From Denitrovibrio acetiphilus DSM 12809 (GTDB lineage: Bacteria > Chrysiogenota > Deferribacteres > Deferribacterales > Geovibrionaceae), in assembly GCF_000025725.1 (NCBI RefSeq), contig NC_013943.1, positions 682,001 through 746,000 on the forward strand: a stretch of DNA of 64,000 bases, in the 5' to 3' direction. This document shows, piece by piece, positions 54,274 to 63,338 of this stretch. The translations under genes and the position numbers were made by a program. The notes below the pieces were generated by a model. It ran no database searches and was not told where the DNA came from. It was given only the letters and a program-made list of their open reading frames with translations. Position 1 is the stretch's first letter. Each line of letters starts with the position of its first letter.

Positions 54274-54730
54274 ATTTCTTCGCCTCCTTCATAACAGTAG
54301 CAAGCAGCTTATCTACATCATCACTTTCCGCCACACCCATGGTATTTTCAATTTCATTTGCCAGTATGCGCCTTTCTAGCTTAGCTTGAGCAACGACCTT
54401 GCCTAGTAAAGAGACTAAGTTACTGTTTTTCTGTATCAAAGCATCAACCTTTCTCTCAAATTTACGTACTGACTCACTTGTACGATCTTCAAGATCTTCG
54501 AATTTGCCTTTCCATTGGTATGCTTCATACGCAAATTTATCTCTCTCTTTCCTAAGCACCTCGTCAGGTTCTATAGAGCGTATTTTGTCATTCAACCTTA
54601 CGTTTTCTTCCTCAAGCTTCTGATACTTTTTTCTCCAGTGCTTAGTCTTAATATTACTGTAGAGATAACCAAGTAGCAGACATAAAACGGTCACAAAGAC
54701 CAGAAAGAATATTCCAGGATAAACACTCAT
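54263..54730 (-). CDS. Membrane-anchored coiled-coil protein
   Basis: 155 residues: one N-terminal membrane helix (FFLVFVTVLCLLLGYLY), then a long coiled coil (RKKYQKLEEENVRLNDKIRS onward). First gene of the operon with the serine recombinase; the shared operator lies 45 bases upstream of its start. Function unknown. Confidence 0.65.
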   Translation of the reverse strand: MSVYPGIFFLVFVTVLCLLLGYLYSNIKTKHWRKKYQKLEEENVRLNDKIRSIEPDEVLRKERDKFAYEAYQWKGKFEDLEDRTSESVRKFERKVDALIQKNSNLVSLLGKVVAQAKLERRILANEIENTMGVAESDDVDKLLATVMKEAKKYEV

Positions 54731-54774
54731 TATGACTCACCTCTATGTTTGTAAATTACATTTATATTATTATT

Positions 54775-54787
54775 GTATAATATACAT
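54775..54787. promoter_or_regulatory. Shared palindromic operator, third site
   Basis: TGTATAATATACA, the exact inverse of TGTATATTATACA at 47350 and 48782, placed upstream of the minus-strand recombinase operon. Confidence 0.6.
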
Positions 54788-54879
54788 AAATACTAGTATG
54801 CGTAATTACTCTTGTCAACAATAATTTATATATTATTTAATATGCGCATCTAAACAGATAATTCTTGTGATTAATACCG

Positions 54880-54908
54880 TTGACATATTGTCTTTAAACG
54901 ACTATGAT
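54880..54908 (+). promoter_or_regulatory. Strong promoter with no adjacent gene
   Basis: TTGACA (54880-54885), exact 17-bp spacer, TATGAT (54903-54908). The nearest plus-strand gene starts 245 bases downstream. Confidence 0.7.
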
Positions 54909-54970
54909 TTATTATCATTCTTTTGATAATTCGATTTGTCGTAGTATGCGGTTTTCTCCGCTTCCGTATT

Positions 54971-55067
54971 CTTTCGGTGTAAAGAAAAAATGCCTTGCGC
55001 TAATTCGTATGAGTTCAGCGATTATCTGTTCCTTGCCAAAGCAAGAATAGAGTAAGGCGACCGAAAG
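54971..55067 (+). ncRNA. Candidate multi-stem structured RNA (leader or small RNA)
   Basis: CTTTCGGT (54971-54978) pairs perfectly with ACCGAAAG (55060-55067). Inside, GCCTT (54992-54996) pairs with AAGGC (55054-55058). Inside that are two hairpins: CGCT/AGCG (54998-55001, 55017-55020) and CTTGC-CAAA-GCAAG (55032-55045). The nested layout is a closed multibranch fold starting about 60 bases after a consensus promoter. It could be an independent RNA or the leader of the gene at 55153. No known RNA family is recognised. Confidence 0.45.
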
Positions 55068-55152
55068 AAGTTCTTGTATTCTTCTCTAAAAAATCATGGT
55101 GGCACTCAACACAGTTACCTGGCGAGGCAAATAAAACGCAAAGGAGATTATC

Positions 55153-55878
55153 GTGATACTTTTCAAAGAAGCTTTTTACTGCGAACAAGGCGAGTTCTAT
55201 AAAATGAAGGCAGAAGAGCTTAGTAAGGTTGATGTCTTGCTGAAGGCTAAAACAATGGATCTCTGGGATGAGACAAAAGAATTTCGCCTAAGTCCTTTTG
55301 TGAGAAAGAATGAATACGGGTTTATATCTTTAGTCCGTAATTTCAGAGGTCCTGTTGAGGGACATGATGACTCTGATGCACATGAGCAAAGAATTTCTGA
55401 TCTGCATGATATGTTAATATCTGAGTCATACCGATTCGTCATAGCAAACAAATATGACACTTCTATGTCCAGCGTGATCACTCTTGCGGATACTGATGGC
55501 TATTTCTGGGACCAGTTTATTTTCAGAGACTATAGCTACAGCACCAATCTTGCTCACGATATATTTGGGATGTCGCCATCCTGCAACACTTCAGAGGCAA
55601 ACCCATATATAGCTGTAGAAGTAGTAGATAAAGTCATGCCAAGTGAAGAAACATTTGCAAATATGCTCGAGGCAACCGAAAATATGCCGTGCATCATTTG
55701 CTTTGATGTTGTTTCAGCACCAGGTACCTTCTTAGAAATAAATGAGGAGAAATGTTATTGTAAGCCAAAGTACTTTATATATGATGGTTCTATCTGGAAG
55801 GATAATGTGCGACTTGATTATGACACAGGAACCGCTGTTAAAGAATTCCTTGTGAAAGAGCTCTCTTTACTGTCTTGA
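55153..55878 (+). CDS. Unknown protein at the right end of the island
   Basis: 241 residues from a GTG start with AAAGGAGA before it. Acidic, no signal or membrane part, no recognised motif. About 245 bases of untranslated, structured leader precede it. It is the last gene before the right attachment site. Confidence 0.6.
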   Translation: MILFKEAFYCEQGEFYKMKAEELSKVDVLLKAKTMDLWDETKEFRLSPFVRKNEYGFISLVRNFRGPVEGHDDSDAHEQRISDLHDMLISESYRFVIANKYDTSMSSVITLADTDGYFWDQFIFRDYSYSTNLAHDIFGMSPSCNTSEANPYIAVEVVDKVMPSEETFANMLEATENMPCIICFDVVSAPGTFLEINEEKCYCKPKYFIYDGSIWKDNVRLDYDTGTAVKEFLVKELSLLS

Positions 55879-56077
55879 AGACCTCATATGATGTGTGTAA
55901 AAAACATCTTATTGCCTTCAAAGAAGGAGAATGTATACAAATGCAGGCATGTGCAGGTGCTGGAATAATTAAAATGCATTGGTTATAGTATGTTATAGGA
56001 TTAATGCAGTTGTGCAGGCTATTCAAGTATAGTGGTGGATGTGCGTGGTTTTTTTTCCTCTTTTTAAAGGCAGAATA
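55879..56077. other. Gene-free right end of the island
   Basis: No coding frame is supported; the stretch leads to the arm-type sites and right attachment site. Confidence 0.4.
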
Positions 56078-56096
56078 TTGCCGCATTTTTGCCGCA
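56078..56096 (+). repeat. Paired arm-type sites, right end of island
   Basis: TTGCCGCA at 56078-56085 and again at 56089-56096, 11 bp apart, matching the pair at 23884-23902. Confidence 0.6.
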
Positions 56097-56180
56097 AATG
56101 TAGTGAAAAATAGGTCTAAATAGGCTCATTTCGGACAGTTTTGAAAATCTAATTATTTCAGGTGAAGTAGATAAAAAGAA

Positions 56181-56203
56181 AGCCCTATCATGAAGATAGG
56201 GCT
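56181..56203. terminator. Terminator before tRNA-Arg
   Basis: AGCCCTATC, ATGAA loop, GATAGGGCT, then TTTTTG. A-rich on the other side, so it can work both ways. Confidence 0.8.
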
Positions 56204-56209
56204 TTTTGT

Positions 56210-56255
56210 TTAACGCGCCTGGAGAGATTCGAACTCCCAACCTTTTGATCCGTAG
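56210..56255 (-). repeat. Right attachment site inside tRNA-Arg
   Basis: 46-bp block matching 23786-23831 (41 of 46). The exact 17-bp stretch reaches into the anticodon loop, a usual crossover place for tyrosine integrases. Confidence 0.78.
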
Positions 56256-56287
56256 TCAAATGCTCTATCCAGTTGAGCTACAGGCGC
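56214..56287 (-). tRNA. tRNA-Arg (anticodon ACG)
   Basis: 74 bases on the minus strand. Acceptor GCGCCTG/CAGGCGC, D stem GCTC/GAGC, anticodon stem TTTGA/TCAAA round CTACGGA (anticodon ACG), T arm GGGAG-TTCGAAT-CTCTC. CCA is not encoded. It is intact, with its 3' half supplied by the island. Confidence 0.95.
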
Positions 56288-56485
56288 TGGTAGGATGAAT
56301 TTTATATAGTATTCAGGACTGTTTGTCAATATTTAAACAGGGAAATATTATGAATGCGCTAAATTAAGTTTCTATTAGCTGAAGCTTGAAGTATTTGGTT
56401 TGTGATTTAGTATGCGGATATTTATGTATCAATTGATTTATGGAGTTAGCGTAAGAATGAACATGACATATACAAAATAATATGC

Positions 56486-56516
56486 TTGACTGTAGTGGTC
56501 TAATAAGAGATATATT
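56486..56516 (+). promoter_or_regulatory. Promoter of the CheY-like gene
   Basis: TTGACT at 56486-56491; GATATATT at 56509-56516 holds the -10 (17-bp spacer to GATATA). Confidence 0.5.
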
Positions 56517-56549
56517 AAGTAGATAATTCAAATTTCTGAAGTTGGTGTT

Positions 56550-56915
56550 ATGCGTAAACTGGAAGATATAAACTTACTGTATGTTGAAGATGAAAAATTC
56601 ACAAGAATGCTTGTCAAAAAGCTTCTTGAGAAAGAAAATATAAAAGTTCATGAAGCTGCCAATGGAGTTTTGGGACTTAAAAAGTTCTATGAAATCAGTC
56701 CCGATATCATAGTCACTGACCTTGCCATGCCTGAAATGGACGGGTTTGAGATGATCAGTAAAATCAGAGAGAAAAATAATATAATTCCTATCATAATAAC
56801 TACTGCATACAGGGAAGAGGCAGAACGTGTTAATGATATGGTTACAGACTGCATCTTCAAACCGATAATAAAAGATGATTTAGTTAAGGCTATTCAGAAA
56901 ATTGTTTCTGCATAA
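56550..56915 (+). CDS. CheY-like single-domain response regulator
   Basis: 121 residues, receiver domain only: LLYVEDEKFTRM (acid pocket), DIIVTDLAMPEMDGFEM (phospho-Asp), IIITTAYREEA (Thr) and CIFKPIIKDDL (Lys). No output domain. It lies ahead of a Cache-domain kinase and could be its partner, though each has its own promoter. Confidence 0.92.
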   Translation: MRKLEDINLLYVEDEKFTRMLVKKLLEKENIKVHEAANGVLGLKKFYEISPDIIVTDLAMPEMDGFEMISKIREKNNIIPIIITTAYREEAERVNDMVTDCIFKPIIKDDLVKAIQKIVSA

Positions 56916-57112
56916 CTCCGTAAATTTTGATATTCAGATAAATTTCTCCTAAATGTCGCGGTTGCCTAAAATGATGTGAACTTCTTTGTAATTTCCCTTT
57001 ATTAATCATAATCTATTATTTTAAATTTCAGACCAGATTTTAAGCAATTTATTAATATGTATAGTGTATTTCCGGGGAGACGGTTGGTAGTTTATATGCA
57101 AAAGTTATTTGC

Positions 57113-57140
57113 TTGACATGCCTGATATGTCGTTTATCAT
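57113..57140 (+). promoter_or_regulatory. Promoter of the Cache-domain kinase
   Basis: TTGACA (57113-57118) and TATCAT (57135-57140), 16-bp spacer. Confidence 0.55.
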
Positions 57141-57191
57141 TTAATAAGAACACGTAGCATGTGCCAGGTATTTATTTTATAAGGTTAAGCA

Positions 57192-59216
57192 ATGCATTAC
57201 AGGCAAAAAAAGTTTCGCAGATATTATTTTTTTACTTCTTTTACCTTGATTTTTTTTATAACTATCGGGATAGGTTCGTATATCGTTCTTGGTAAGTATA
57301 AGCAGTTCCAGCAGTATGCTCTTCAGGACAGACATAACAGCATTGAAAATAAGAAGGAAATAATAAAAGATATCGTCAACAGTTACGTTAACCATATTAA
57401 CTATTCCATTAACTCTAAACATGAATCAATAGAAAGCAGACTCGTCAGTAAAGTTAACACCGCTTATAAAACCAGCATGGATATGTATCAAAAGATGAAG
57501 GCTGATAATTATCCAGAGGAAGCTATTCAGTCTTCGGTTAAGACTGTCCTTGCCAGTATGGTATTTGGGAATAATTATATCTTTGCATTTGACAAGAGCG
57601 GAGTCATCATTTCCTCGCCTTTGCTCCCTATGATCGAAGGGAAAAATCTTATAGATATGAAGGATGCTGCCGGCAGATATACTCTGAGGGATTCGCTAGA
57701 AATTATAAGTAAAACCGGAGACGGTTTTCAGGATGTTGTCTGGGCAAATCCTTCCAGTCCTGATGAGGAGCTGAAGAAAAAAAGAGTTTATATGAAAGAG
57801 TTCGAGCCCTATGGCTGGGTGATCGGCTATGGTATCTATATGGACGATGACGACATTCAGACTAAAAGCATGGTCGTTAAACAGATTGAGACTGTGTCAT
57901 ATGAGAATAAAGGATATATTTTTGCAGCTACTTATGATGGGGTTTCTCTTACCGCGCCTGAAAAAGGGAAAGATATGTACGATGTTCAGGATGTTAATGG
58001 AGTGTACATCGTAAGAGAGCTTATCAAGCTGGCTAAAACAGGCGGAGGTTACCTGACATATGTGATGCCGCCGTTCAAAGGCGCAAGACCCGAGACCAAG
58101 ATCAGCTATGTTGCTCCCATTGAAAAATGGGGGTGGTATGTCGGAACAGGGGTATACATTACGGATATTGAGGCAGAGTATCAGGCTCGGATGTCAGAGC
58201 TTTTTACCTCTGAAAAGTATGAGACAACCCTTATCATATCCGGTTTAATTGCTCTGCTGGGAGCTGCCGGATTTGCTGTGTATATTTTCTCTGGTAAATT
58301 TCAGCAGCTTGTTGAGAAATTTAATGCTGATATAGAGCTTAAAAATGCCGAGCTTGCTAAGATGAACACAGCGCTTGAGGAACGTGTTAAAGAAAAAACT
58401 ACAGAGTTGAATAAGCTTAATCAGTTTCTTGAACAAAAAGTTGAAGAAGAAGTTAGTAAAAACAGAAAGAAAGACAGAATTATGTTTCAGCAGGGAAGGC
58501 TGGCAGCTATGGGGGAGATGATAGGGAACATTGCACATCAGTGGAGACAGCCTCTAAGCAGTATCTCTCTGCTGGTGCAGGATATACAGGAGGCGTACGA
58601 TTGTGGTGAACTGGATGATGAGTATCTTCAGAGTACTGTAGACAAGTGTACTGCAACTGTAGCCCATATGTCTGACACCATAGATGATTTTAGATATTTT
58701 TTTAACCCTGCCAAAGAACAGGTGCATTTTGATACATCAGCGGAAGTAAAAAGATGCGTTAACCTTCTTGATGCCGGACTTGAGAACAGCAATATAAAAG
58801 TTATTGTAGATTTACATGCCGAAGGGATGGCTTACGGTGTACCGGGTGAGTATTCACAGGTTATTGTAAATGTCGTAAGCAATGCGAAAGATGTGCTCTT
58901 GTCCCGTGGGGTTATTGAGCCTGTTATTTCAATTAAGAGCTATAATGAAGCAGGCTGTATCGTGTTGAATATCTGCGATAACGGTGGGGGAGTACCCTCT
59001 GATATTATCGACAATATATTTGAACCTTACTTTACAACAAAGTATCACAGCAAAGGTACGGGGATAGGGCTCTATTTTTCAAAAATGATAATTGAAGATA
59101 ATATGAACGGCAGGATGACTGTTAAGAATGAAGACGGCGGTGCCTGTTTTTATTTATATGTTCCGATAGCGAAAAGCAAAAAGCCGGAAAACACAAATAT
59201 GCTTCCGGCATTATAG
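57192..59216 (+). CDS. Cache-domain sensor histidine kinase
   Basis: 674 residues. Membrane helix 12-34; periplasmic Cache region 35-340 with two similar halves (FGNNYIFAFDKSGVIISSPL and GYIFAATYDGVSLTAPEKGK; PYGWVIGYGIYMDD and KWGWYVGTGVYITD). Second helix 345-365, coiled coil to 425, kinase core with GEMIGNIAHQWRQPL (His449) and ATPase boxes NVVSNAKDVL, DNGGGVP and GTGIGLYFSK. Probably senses a small organic acid or similar ligand. Target regulator may be the CheY-like gene upstream. Confidence 0.92.
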   Translation: MHYRQKKFRRYYFFTSFTLIFFITIGIGSYIVLGKYKQFQQYALQDRHNSIENKKEIIKDIVNSYVNHINYSINSKHESIESRLVSKVNTAYKTSMDMYQKMKADNYPEEAIQSSVKTVLASMVFGNNYIFAFDKSGVIISSPLLPMIEGKNLIDMKDAAGRYTLRDSLEIISKTGDGFQDVVWANPSSPDEELKKKRVYMKEFEPYGWVIGYGIYMDDDDIQTKSMVVKQIETVSYENKGYIFAATYDGVSLTAPEKGKDMYDVQDVNGVYIVRELIKLAKTGGGYLTYVMPPFKGARPETKISYVAPIEKWGWYVGTGVYITDIEAEYQARMSELFTSEKYETTLIISGLIALLGAAGFAVYIFSGKFQQLVEKFNADIELKNAELAKMNTALEERVKEKTTELNKLNQFLEQKVEEEVSKNRKKDRIMFQQGRLAAMGEMIGNIAHQWRQPLSSISLLVQDIQEAYDCGELDDEYLQSTVDKCTATVAHMSDTIDDFRYFFNPAKEQVHFDTSAEVKRCVNLLDAGLENSNIKVIVDLHAEGMAYGVPGEYSQVIVNVVSNAKDVLLSRGVIEPVISIKSYNEAGCIVLNICDNGGGVPSDIIDNIFEPYFTTKYHSKGTGIGLYFSKMIIEDNMNGRMTVKNEDGGACFYLYVPIAKSKKPENTNMLPAL

Positions 59217-59403
59217 TAGGATCTCCTCCCCCCGAGGGCTTACGCTTTATGATCCTTAAATATCTAGTGAATAGTTTTTCTAACTCTAAACTAACATGTG
59301 AAACTTATGATTACTATAACCAGACAGGGTGATGTTTGGGGGATTGTTTAGTGTAAGTTACTTGTATTCTTATTTGAAAAAAAAGGTTAAAAAATAAATA
59401 AAA

Positions 59404-60042
59404 TTATAAAATAGATTTGTAGCGTGCTTTTCTAAGTGCGTCTTCTTTGCCCGATGCCTGTAATTTTTCATATATTTTTTTGATATGAGTATGGACAGTA
59501 TTCCTGCTTATATCCAGTTCTGCGGATACTTCGTTATAGGTAAACCCCTGGTCGAGCAGCTTGAGGACTTCGACTTCTCTTTTTGTCAGTCTGTTTTCAT
59601 CGTTGTTAAATGGTTTGTCCTGAAAAAAACTTATGACTTTTCTGGCAATACTCGGAGTCATAGGGGAGCCTCCGTCGTGGAGAAGCCTGACAGAGTTTGT
59701 GATCTGAATGGCTGGAGTACCTTTAAGTATATATCCTGACGCTCCGGCTTTAAGGGCTTTGAAGAGGTATTCATTGCCGTCATGGATCGTGTACACCAGA
59801 AACTGGGTTTCAATTTGTCTGGAAACTAGCTGCTGGATAAGCTCAATGCCGCTTGCGCCTGGCAGGTTAATGTCCACAATCAGAATATCACAAGGGGAGT
59901 CTGCAATGCCTGATAGCGCCATCTCAGCATTTGGATAGGTGTCAATCAGCTCGACTCCGGGTTCAGAACGCAGAATAGAACTGAGACTTTCTGAAAGCTC
60001 AATGTTGTCGTCCACAATGGAGACACGTATTTCTTTGTTCAA
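59404..60042 (-). CDS. NarL/FixJ-type response regulator
   Basis: 212 residues from a TTG start overlapping the kinase stop (TTGA). Receiver: VSIVDDNIELS, CDILIVDINLPGASG (phospho-Asp), VYTIHDGNEYLFKALKAGAS. LuxR-type output: LTKREVEVLKLLDQGFTYNE then ISRNTVHTHIKKIYEKL. Paired with the 7TM kinase gene. Confidence 0.93.
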   Translation of the reverse strand: MNKEIRVSIVDDNIELSESLSSILRSEPGVELIDTYPNAEMALSGIADSPCDILIVDINLPGASGIELIQQLVSRQIETQFLVYTIHDGNEYLFKALKAGASGYILKGTPAIQITNSVRLLHDGGSPMTPSIARKVISFFQDKPFNNDENRLTKREVEVLKLLDQGFTYNEVSAELDISRNTVHTHIKKIYEKLQASGKEDALRKARYKSIL

Positions 60043-61718
60043 CGTGTAAGTCCTTCTTCTGTATAATAATCGTGTACCGGGATATATATGTTTACAGTTG
60101 TACCATTTTGGGAAGTAATTTCAAGCTTCCCTTTAAGACTTTCGACTCTTTTGTGCATATTCTTAAGTCCAAATCCTGCATTTCGCTTCTCTTCAATGCC
60201 TATTCCGTCGTCTTTTAATTGGATTTGTATTTCTGCTTCATTGAAATAAAGCTCAATGTCGACATTTTTAGCATGTGAATGTTTTATTATGTTCGCTATA
60301 ATTTCTTTGAACAGCCGGAATATGGAAAGGTAAATATTGAAATCAATCGGGTGCCTGTACGGTAAGCCGTTAACTGTAAACTTACGGTTTATACTCTTGG
60401 ATTCTAAAACGGTAGTGCTGTAGTTACGCATATCGGAAACGAGTGATTTCCAGTCGATATTGTCTTTATCAAGAATGTTCAGCATTGACCGGAGTTCAAA
60501 ACTTCCATTTTCCAGAAGCATTGCAATGTGTTTTATTTTTATATTCTTTTGTTCGGGGTCATCTTCTTCCAGAGCTGAAGCTGCAAGCAAAGCTGCTGCT
60601 GCCACGACGCCTCCGATACCATCATGCATATCGCCCAGAATGTTTTCCTTATAGGTGACAATCTCTCTTTCGTGAGTTGTCTGTATGGCATCAACTTGTG
60701 TTGTGATATCGTTAAAGATGATTATATAGCCTCTGAGGCTGTCTTTTTGTATTGACTGTTTCAGAACGCTGAACTTGTGATTAATTCCTGTTCCCCATCT
60801 TGTTTCAATAGTAACGGTATCGTCATCTGCCAGTTTTTTCCAGTCAAGGTTTAGAGTTTTGAAAGTTTCTAATATATCTTTTCCTATCATATCAGTTCGG
60901 AACCGCAAAAGAGTTCTGGCGCTTGGGTTAAAGTCGATAAGTCTGTACTGTTCGTCAACGATGAGAACAGCACTGTCTATGAGATCAAACACGCTTTCTC
61001 TGGCATAGGGGATTATATCCATCAGGTTATATCTGAATATTGCATATGCATAGAGAGAGCTTATTATTGATAATGTCCCGGGGATTGGGTTGTAGTCACC
61101 GAATGAAACAATCCGGAAGGTATACAGAGTGCTGAGTGCTGAGCCTATTATCAGAGTGGTGAGGATAATTACGAACTGGTTTTTGTATGGCTGTTTGTGT
61201 GTGATTATGGCTTTGGCAGTCAGGACGCTTAGGAAAATATAGAATGCGTTATGATAAAACGAAGTGGTGAATTTTAGCCAGATTCCAGGGACAAGAATAG
61301 AGAGATTGAACCCCTCTTCTGTTGTGATAATTTCTGCGCTCTCCCATATGGGAAAGAAGTGGTTGTTAGTGAGCATTACAGTGACCTGTATGACGAGAAA
61401 ACTGTAAAGAGATATGGTCATCCATCTTGGTGGCGCTTTATGTTTAAGAAGATGGTACAGCATTGCGACGATAAAAGGCGGGAAAAACTGTATCGGAATA
61501 ACCTTATATGTTGTGATTACGCGGATAATATCCGTGTCTGCGATCATAAGTTCTATTCCGTACATAAGAGGCCAGAAGCCGGCAGTGAAAAATGCCAGCC
61601 CGAAGTAGAGAGAGACTTTATTTTTTGCTTTCGTCAGTCCATATATGCCGAGACCTATTGTAATTACTGCGGATATGAGCAGTAAGAGTGCATATGGCGG
61701 GAACTGAAGTGCAGGCAT
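60039..61718 (-). CDS. NarX-class sensor histidine kinase with 7TM-type N-terminus and PAS domain
   Basis: 559 residues. About seven membrane helices in residues 8-240, a PAS domain around 245-340 (AVLIVDEQYRLIDFNPSART), a HisKA_3 box with ILGDMHDGIGGVVA (phospho-His) and an ATPase end (EIIANIIKHSHAKNVDIELY, KDDGIGIEEKRNAGFGLKNM). Operon with the NarL-type regulator, overlapping by four bases. Signal unknown. GGAGGAG before the ATG. Confidence 0.92.
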   Translation of the reverse strand: MPALQFPPYALLLLISAVITIGLGIYGLTKAKNKVSLYFGLAFFTAGFWPLMYGIELMIADTDIIRVITTYKVIPIQFFPPFIVAMLYHLLKHKAPPRWMTISLYSFLVIQVTVMLTNNHFFPIWESAEIITTEEGFNLSILVPGIWLKFTTSFYHNAFYIFLSVLTAKAIITHKQPYKNQFVIILTTLIIGSALSTLYTFRIVSFGDYNPIPGTLSIISSLYAYAIFRYNLMDIIPYARESVFDLIDSAVLIVDEQYRLIDFNPSARTLLRFRTDMIGKDILETFKTLNLDWKKLADDDTVTIETRWGTGINHKFSVLKQSIQKDSLRGYIIIFNDITTQVDAIQTTHEREIVTYKENILGDMHDGIGGVVAAAALLAASALEEDDPEQKNIKIKHIAMLLENGSFELRSMLNILDKDNIDWKSLVSDMRNYSTTVLESKSINRKFTVNGLPYRHPIDFNIYLSIFRLFKEIIANIIKHSHAKNVDIELYFNEAEIQIQLKDDGIGIEEKRNAGFGLKNMHKRVESLKGKLEITSQNGTTVNIYIPVHDYYTEEGLTR

Positions 61719-61812
61719 TGACTCCTCCGGACTTGAAATAATGCATCCATCTGTTGCTGAGTGTATTTTTTATATATTTGTAAGATGAATCTATCACGTT
61801 ATAACGTATATT

Positions 61813-62622
61813 TCAGACGATGAAACGTGCAAAATACCCATTATTCATAAAATTACCGTTTTGAGTTTTCATCACAAGGTCACCGCTTTCAACTTCAGCA
61901 GATACAGGGCAGAGTTTTCTGATTGTTTTAGCCAGATATTTATGGTCAAGTGCAGGGTCGTGAGCTGATAAAAGCATGAAGGAGGGACTCCCCCCTGCCA
62001 GTTCGTATGTTAATTCCATGAGTAGGGGCAGGTCCTTGGAGAGTTTCCATGTTTTTCCTTTTCCCCCTTTGCCGAATGCCGGAGGGTCAAATATAAAGCC
62101 ATCATATCTTTTGCCGCGCTTTACCTCTTTTTTCATGAAGGTGATAACATCTTCCTGTATAAAGCGGACTTTGTTGTCAGATTTGAAGGAAAACTCAAGA
62201 TTTTGTTTGGCTCTTTTGATAGCTGGTTTGGAAGCATCAAGGTGTGTGACTTTGTTAATGTGATTGCTGGAAAAGAGAGTGGAACCGCCTGTGTATGCGA
62301 ATCCGTTAAGGATGTGATGCCGCTCCCCCTGCGTTATCTCTGCCAGCCACTGCCAGTTTTTCTGTTGTTCAGGGAATACGCCCAGCTGTCCGGACTCCAT
62401 CAGAGAGAGGCAGAAAGTTATATCGCTGAAGTGAACCGTGAAATCTTTTAGCTCAGTGTTCCATTTGTCGTTTTCAAATACTGCGTCAGCAGCCAGCCAC
62501 TCTTCTTTCGGCAGAGAGGGAGCCCAGTCTGCCTGTTTTGCCGCCCGGACTATGCGTATCTTATTAAATTGCTCCAGACGCTTGCCGTTTCCCGTATCCA
62601 GTAGATGATAGTCACTGTCCAT
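61813..62622 (-). CDS. RlmI/RlmK-like SAM-dependent methyltransferase
   Basis: 269 residues. ILNGFAYTGGSTLFSS (SAM loop), VTHLDASKPAIKRAKQN (acid end of strand 2), FIQEDVITFMKK and YDGFIFDPPAFGKG (catalytic DPPAFG) match the 23S rRNA cytosine-5/RlmK-type enzymes. The PUA domain of RlmI is missing. Substrate probably rRNA; not certain. Confidence 0.82.
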   Translation of the reverse strand: MDSDYHLLDTGNGKRLEQFNKIRIVRAAKQADWAPSLPKEEWLAADAVFENDKWNTELKDFTVHFSDITFCLSLMESGQLGVFPEQQKNWQWLAEITQGERHHILNGFAYTGGSTLFSSNHINKVTHLDASKPAIKRAKQNLEFSFKSDNKVRFIQEDVITFMKKEVKRGKRYDGFIFDPPAFGKGGKGKTWKLSKDLPLLMELTYELAGGSPSFMLLSAHDPALDHKYLAKTIRKLCPVSAEVESGDLVMKTQNGNFMNNGYFARFIV

Positions 62623-62732
62623 TTCACACCTTTAAATTGATAGTAACATATTACATTTTTATATATAGTTTTGTCAAAGCCTGCGTAGCTGTGTTAATAA
62701 TTTCTGTAAAGAATGTATCATAAAATAATTGC

Positions 62733-62761
62733 TTGACTGACTGACTAATCAGTCATATAAG
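62733..62761 (+). promoter_or_regulatory. Promoter with overlapping TetR operator
   Basis: TTGACT (62733-62738), 17-bp spacer and TATAAG (62756-62761). The spacer carries TGACTGA-CTAA-TCAGTCA (62738-62755), a perfect 7-bp inverted repeat. The TetR start is eight bases beyond, so the protein likely represses itself. Confidence 0.75.
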
Positions 62762-62768
62762 AAGTGCT

Positions 62769-63338
62769 ATGGAAAAAACAAAAGAAACGAAAAGAAAATT
62801 ACTGGATGCTGCATGTTGTGTCTTTCGTGAAAAGGGCTATGATAAAGCGAAGGTTTCAGACATTGTTGCTATTGCAAATGTGGCACAGGGAACGTTCTAT
62901 CTGTACTTTAAATCAAAGAAGGATTGTCTCAATATCCTTGCAGAAGAACTTTTGGGAAGTTTTATGCGGGAACTGAGAGCCGAGACAGAGACTATGGACA
63001 ATAGTTCTATTCATCGTGTTGTGCAGAAGATGGCTGATGCCATAGAAAAACATAAAGAGATTGCTGCTATTGTACACTTTGAGCAGGCAAATATGGAAGA
63101 GAGAATAAGTGTCCTCCATAAAACGCTATACTCTGAAAAGATGCAGATGGTAAGGAACGCACTTCGAAAGCGACATAATGATGAGAGGACTGTCATTGCC
63201 AAAACTGCTTTGATAGATGCTTTGTTCAAGCAGTATCTTCTTGGACAGATATATATTCAGAATCCGGTTTTTAAAACGGATCGAGGGGAGCTTAATGAAA
63301 TGCTGAACGTTGTAATAGAAGAGGTTGTGCTGAAATGA
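62769..63338 (+). CDS. TetR-family transcriptional repressor
   Basis: 189 residues. KRKLLDAACCVFREKGYDKA then VSDIVAIANVAQGTFYLYFK is the TetR helix-turn-helix; the ligand-binding half is not specific. The spacer operator argues for self-repression. It overlaps the next gene (ATGA), so that exported protein is under its control, as in efflux operons. Confidence 0.92.
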   Translation: MEKTKETKRKLLDAACCVFREKGYDKAKVSDIVAIANVAQGTFYLYFKSKKDCLNILAEELLGSFMRELRAETETMDNSSIHRVVQKMADAIEKHKEIAAIVHFEQANMEERISVLHKTLYSEKMQMVRNALRKRHNDERTVIAKTALIDALFKQYLLGQIYIQNPVFKTDRGELNEMLNVVIEEVVLK

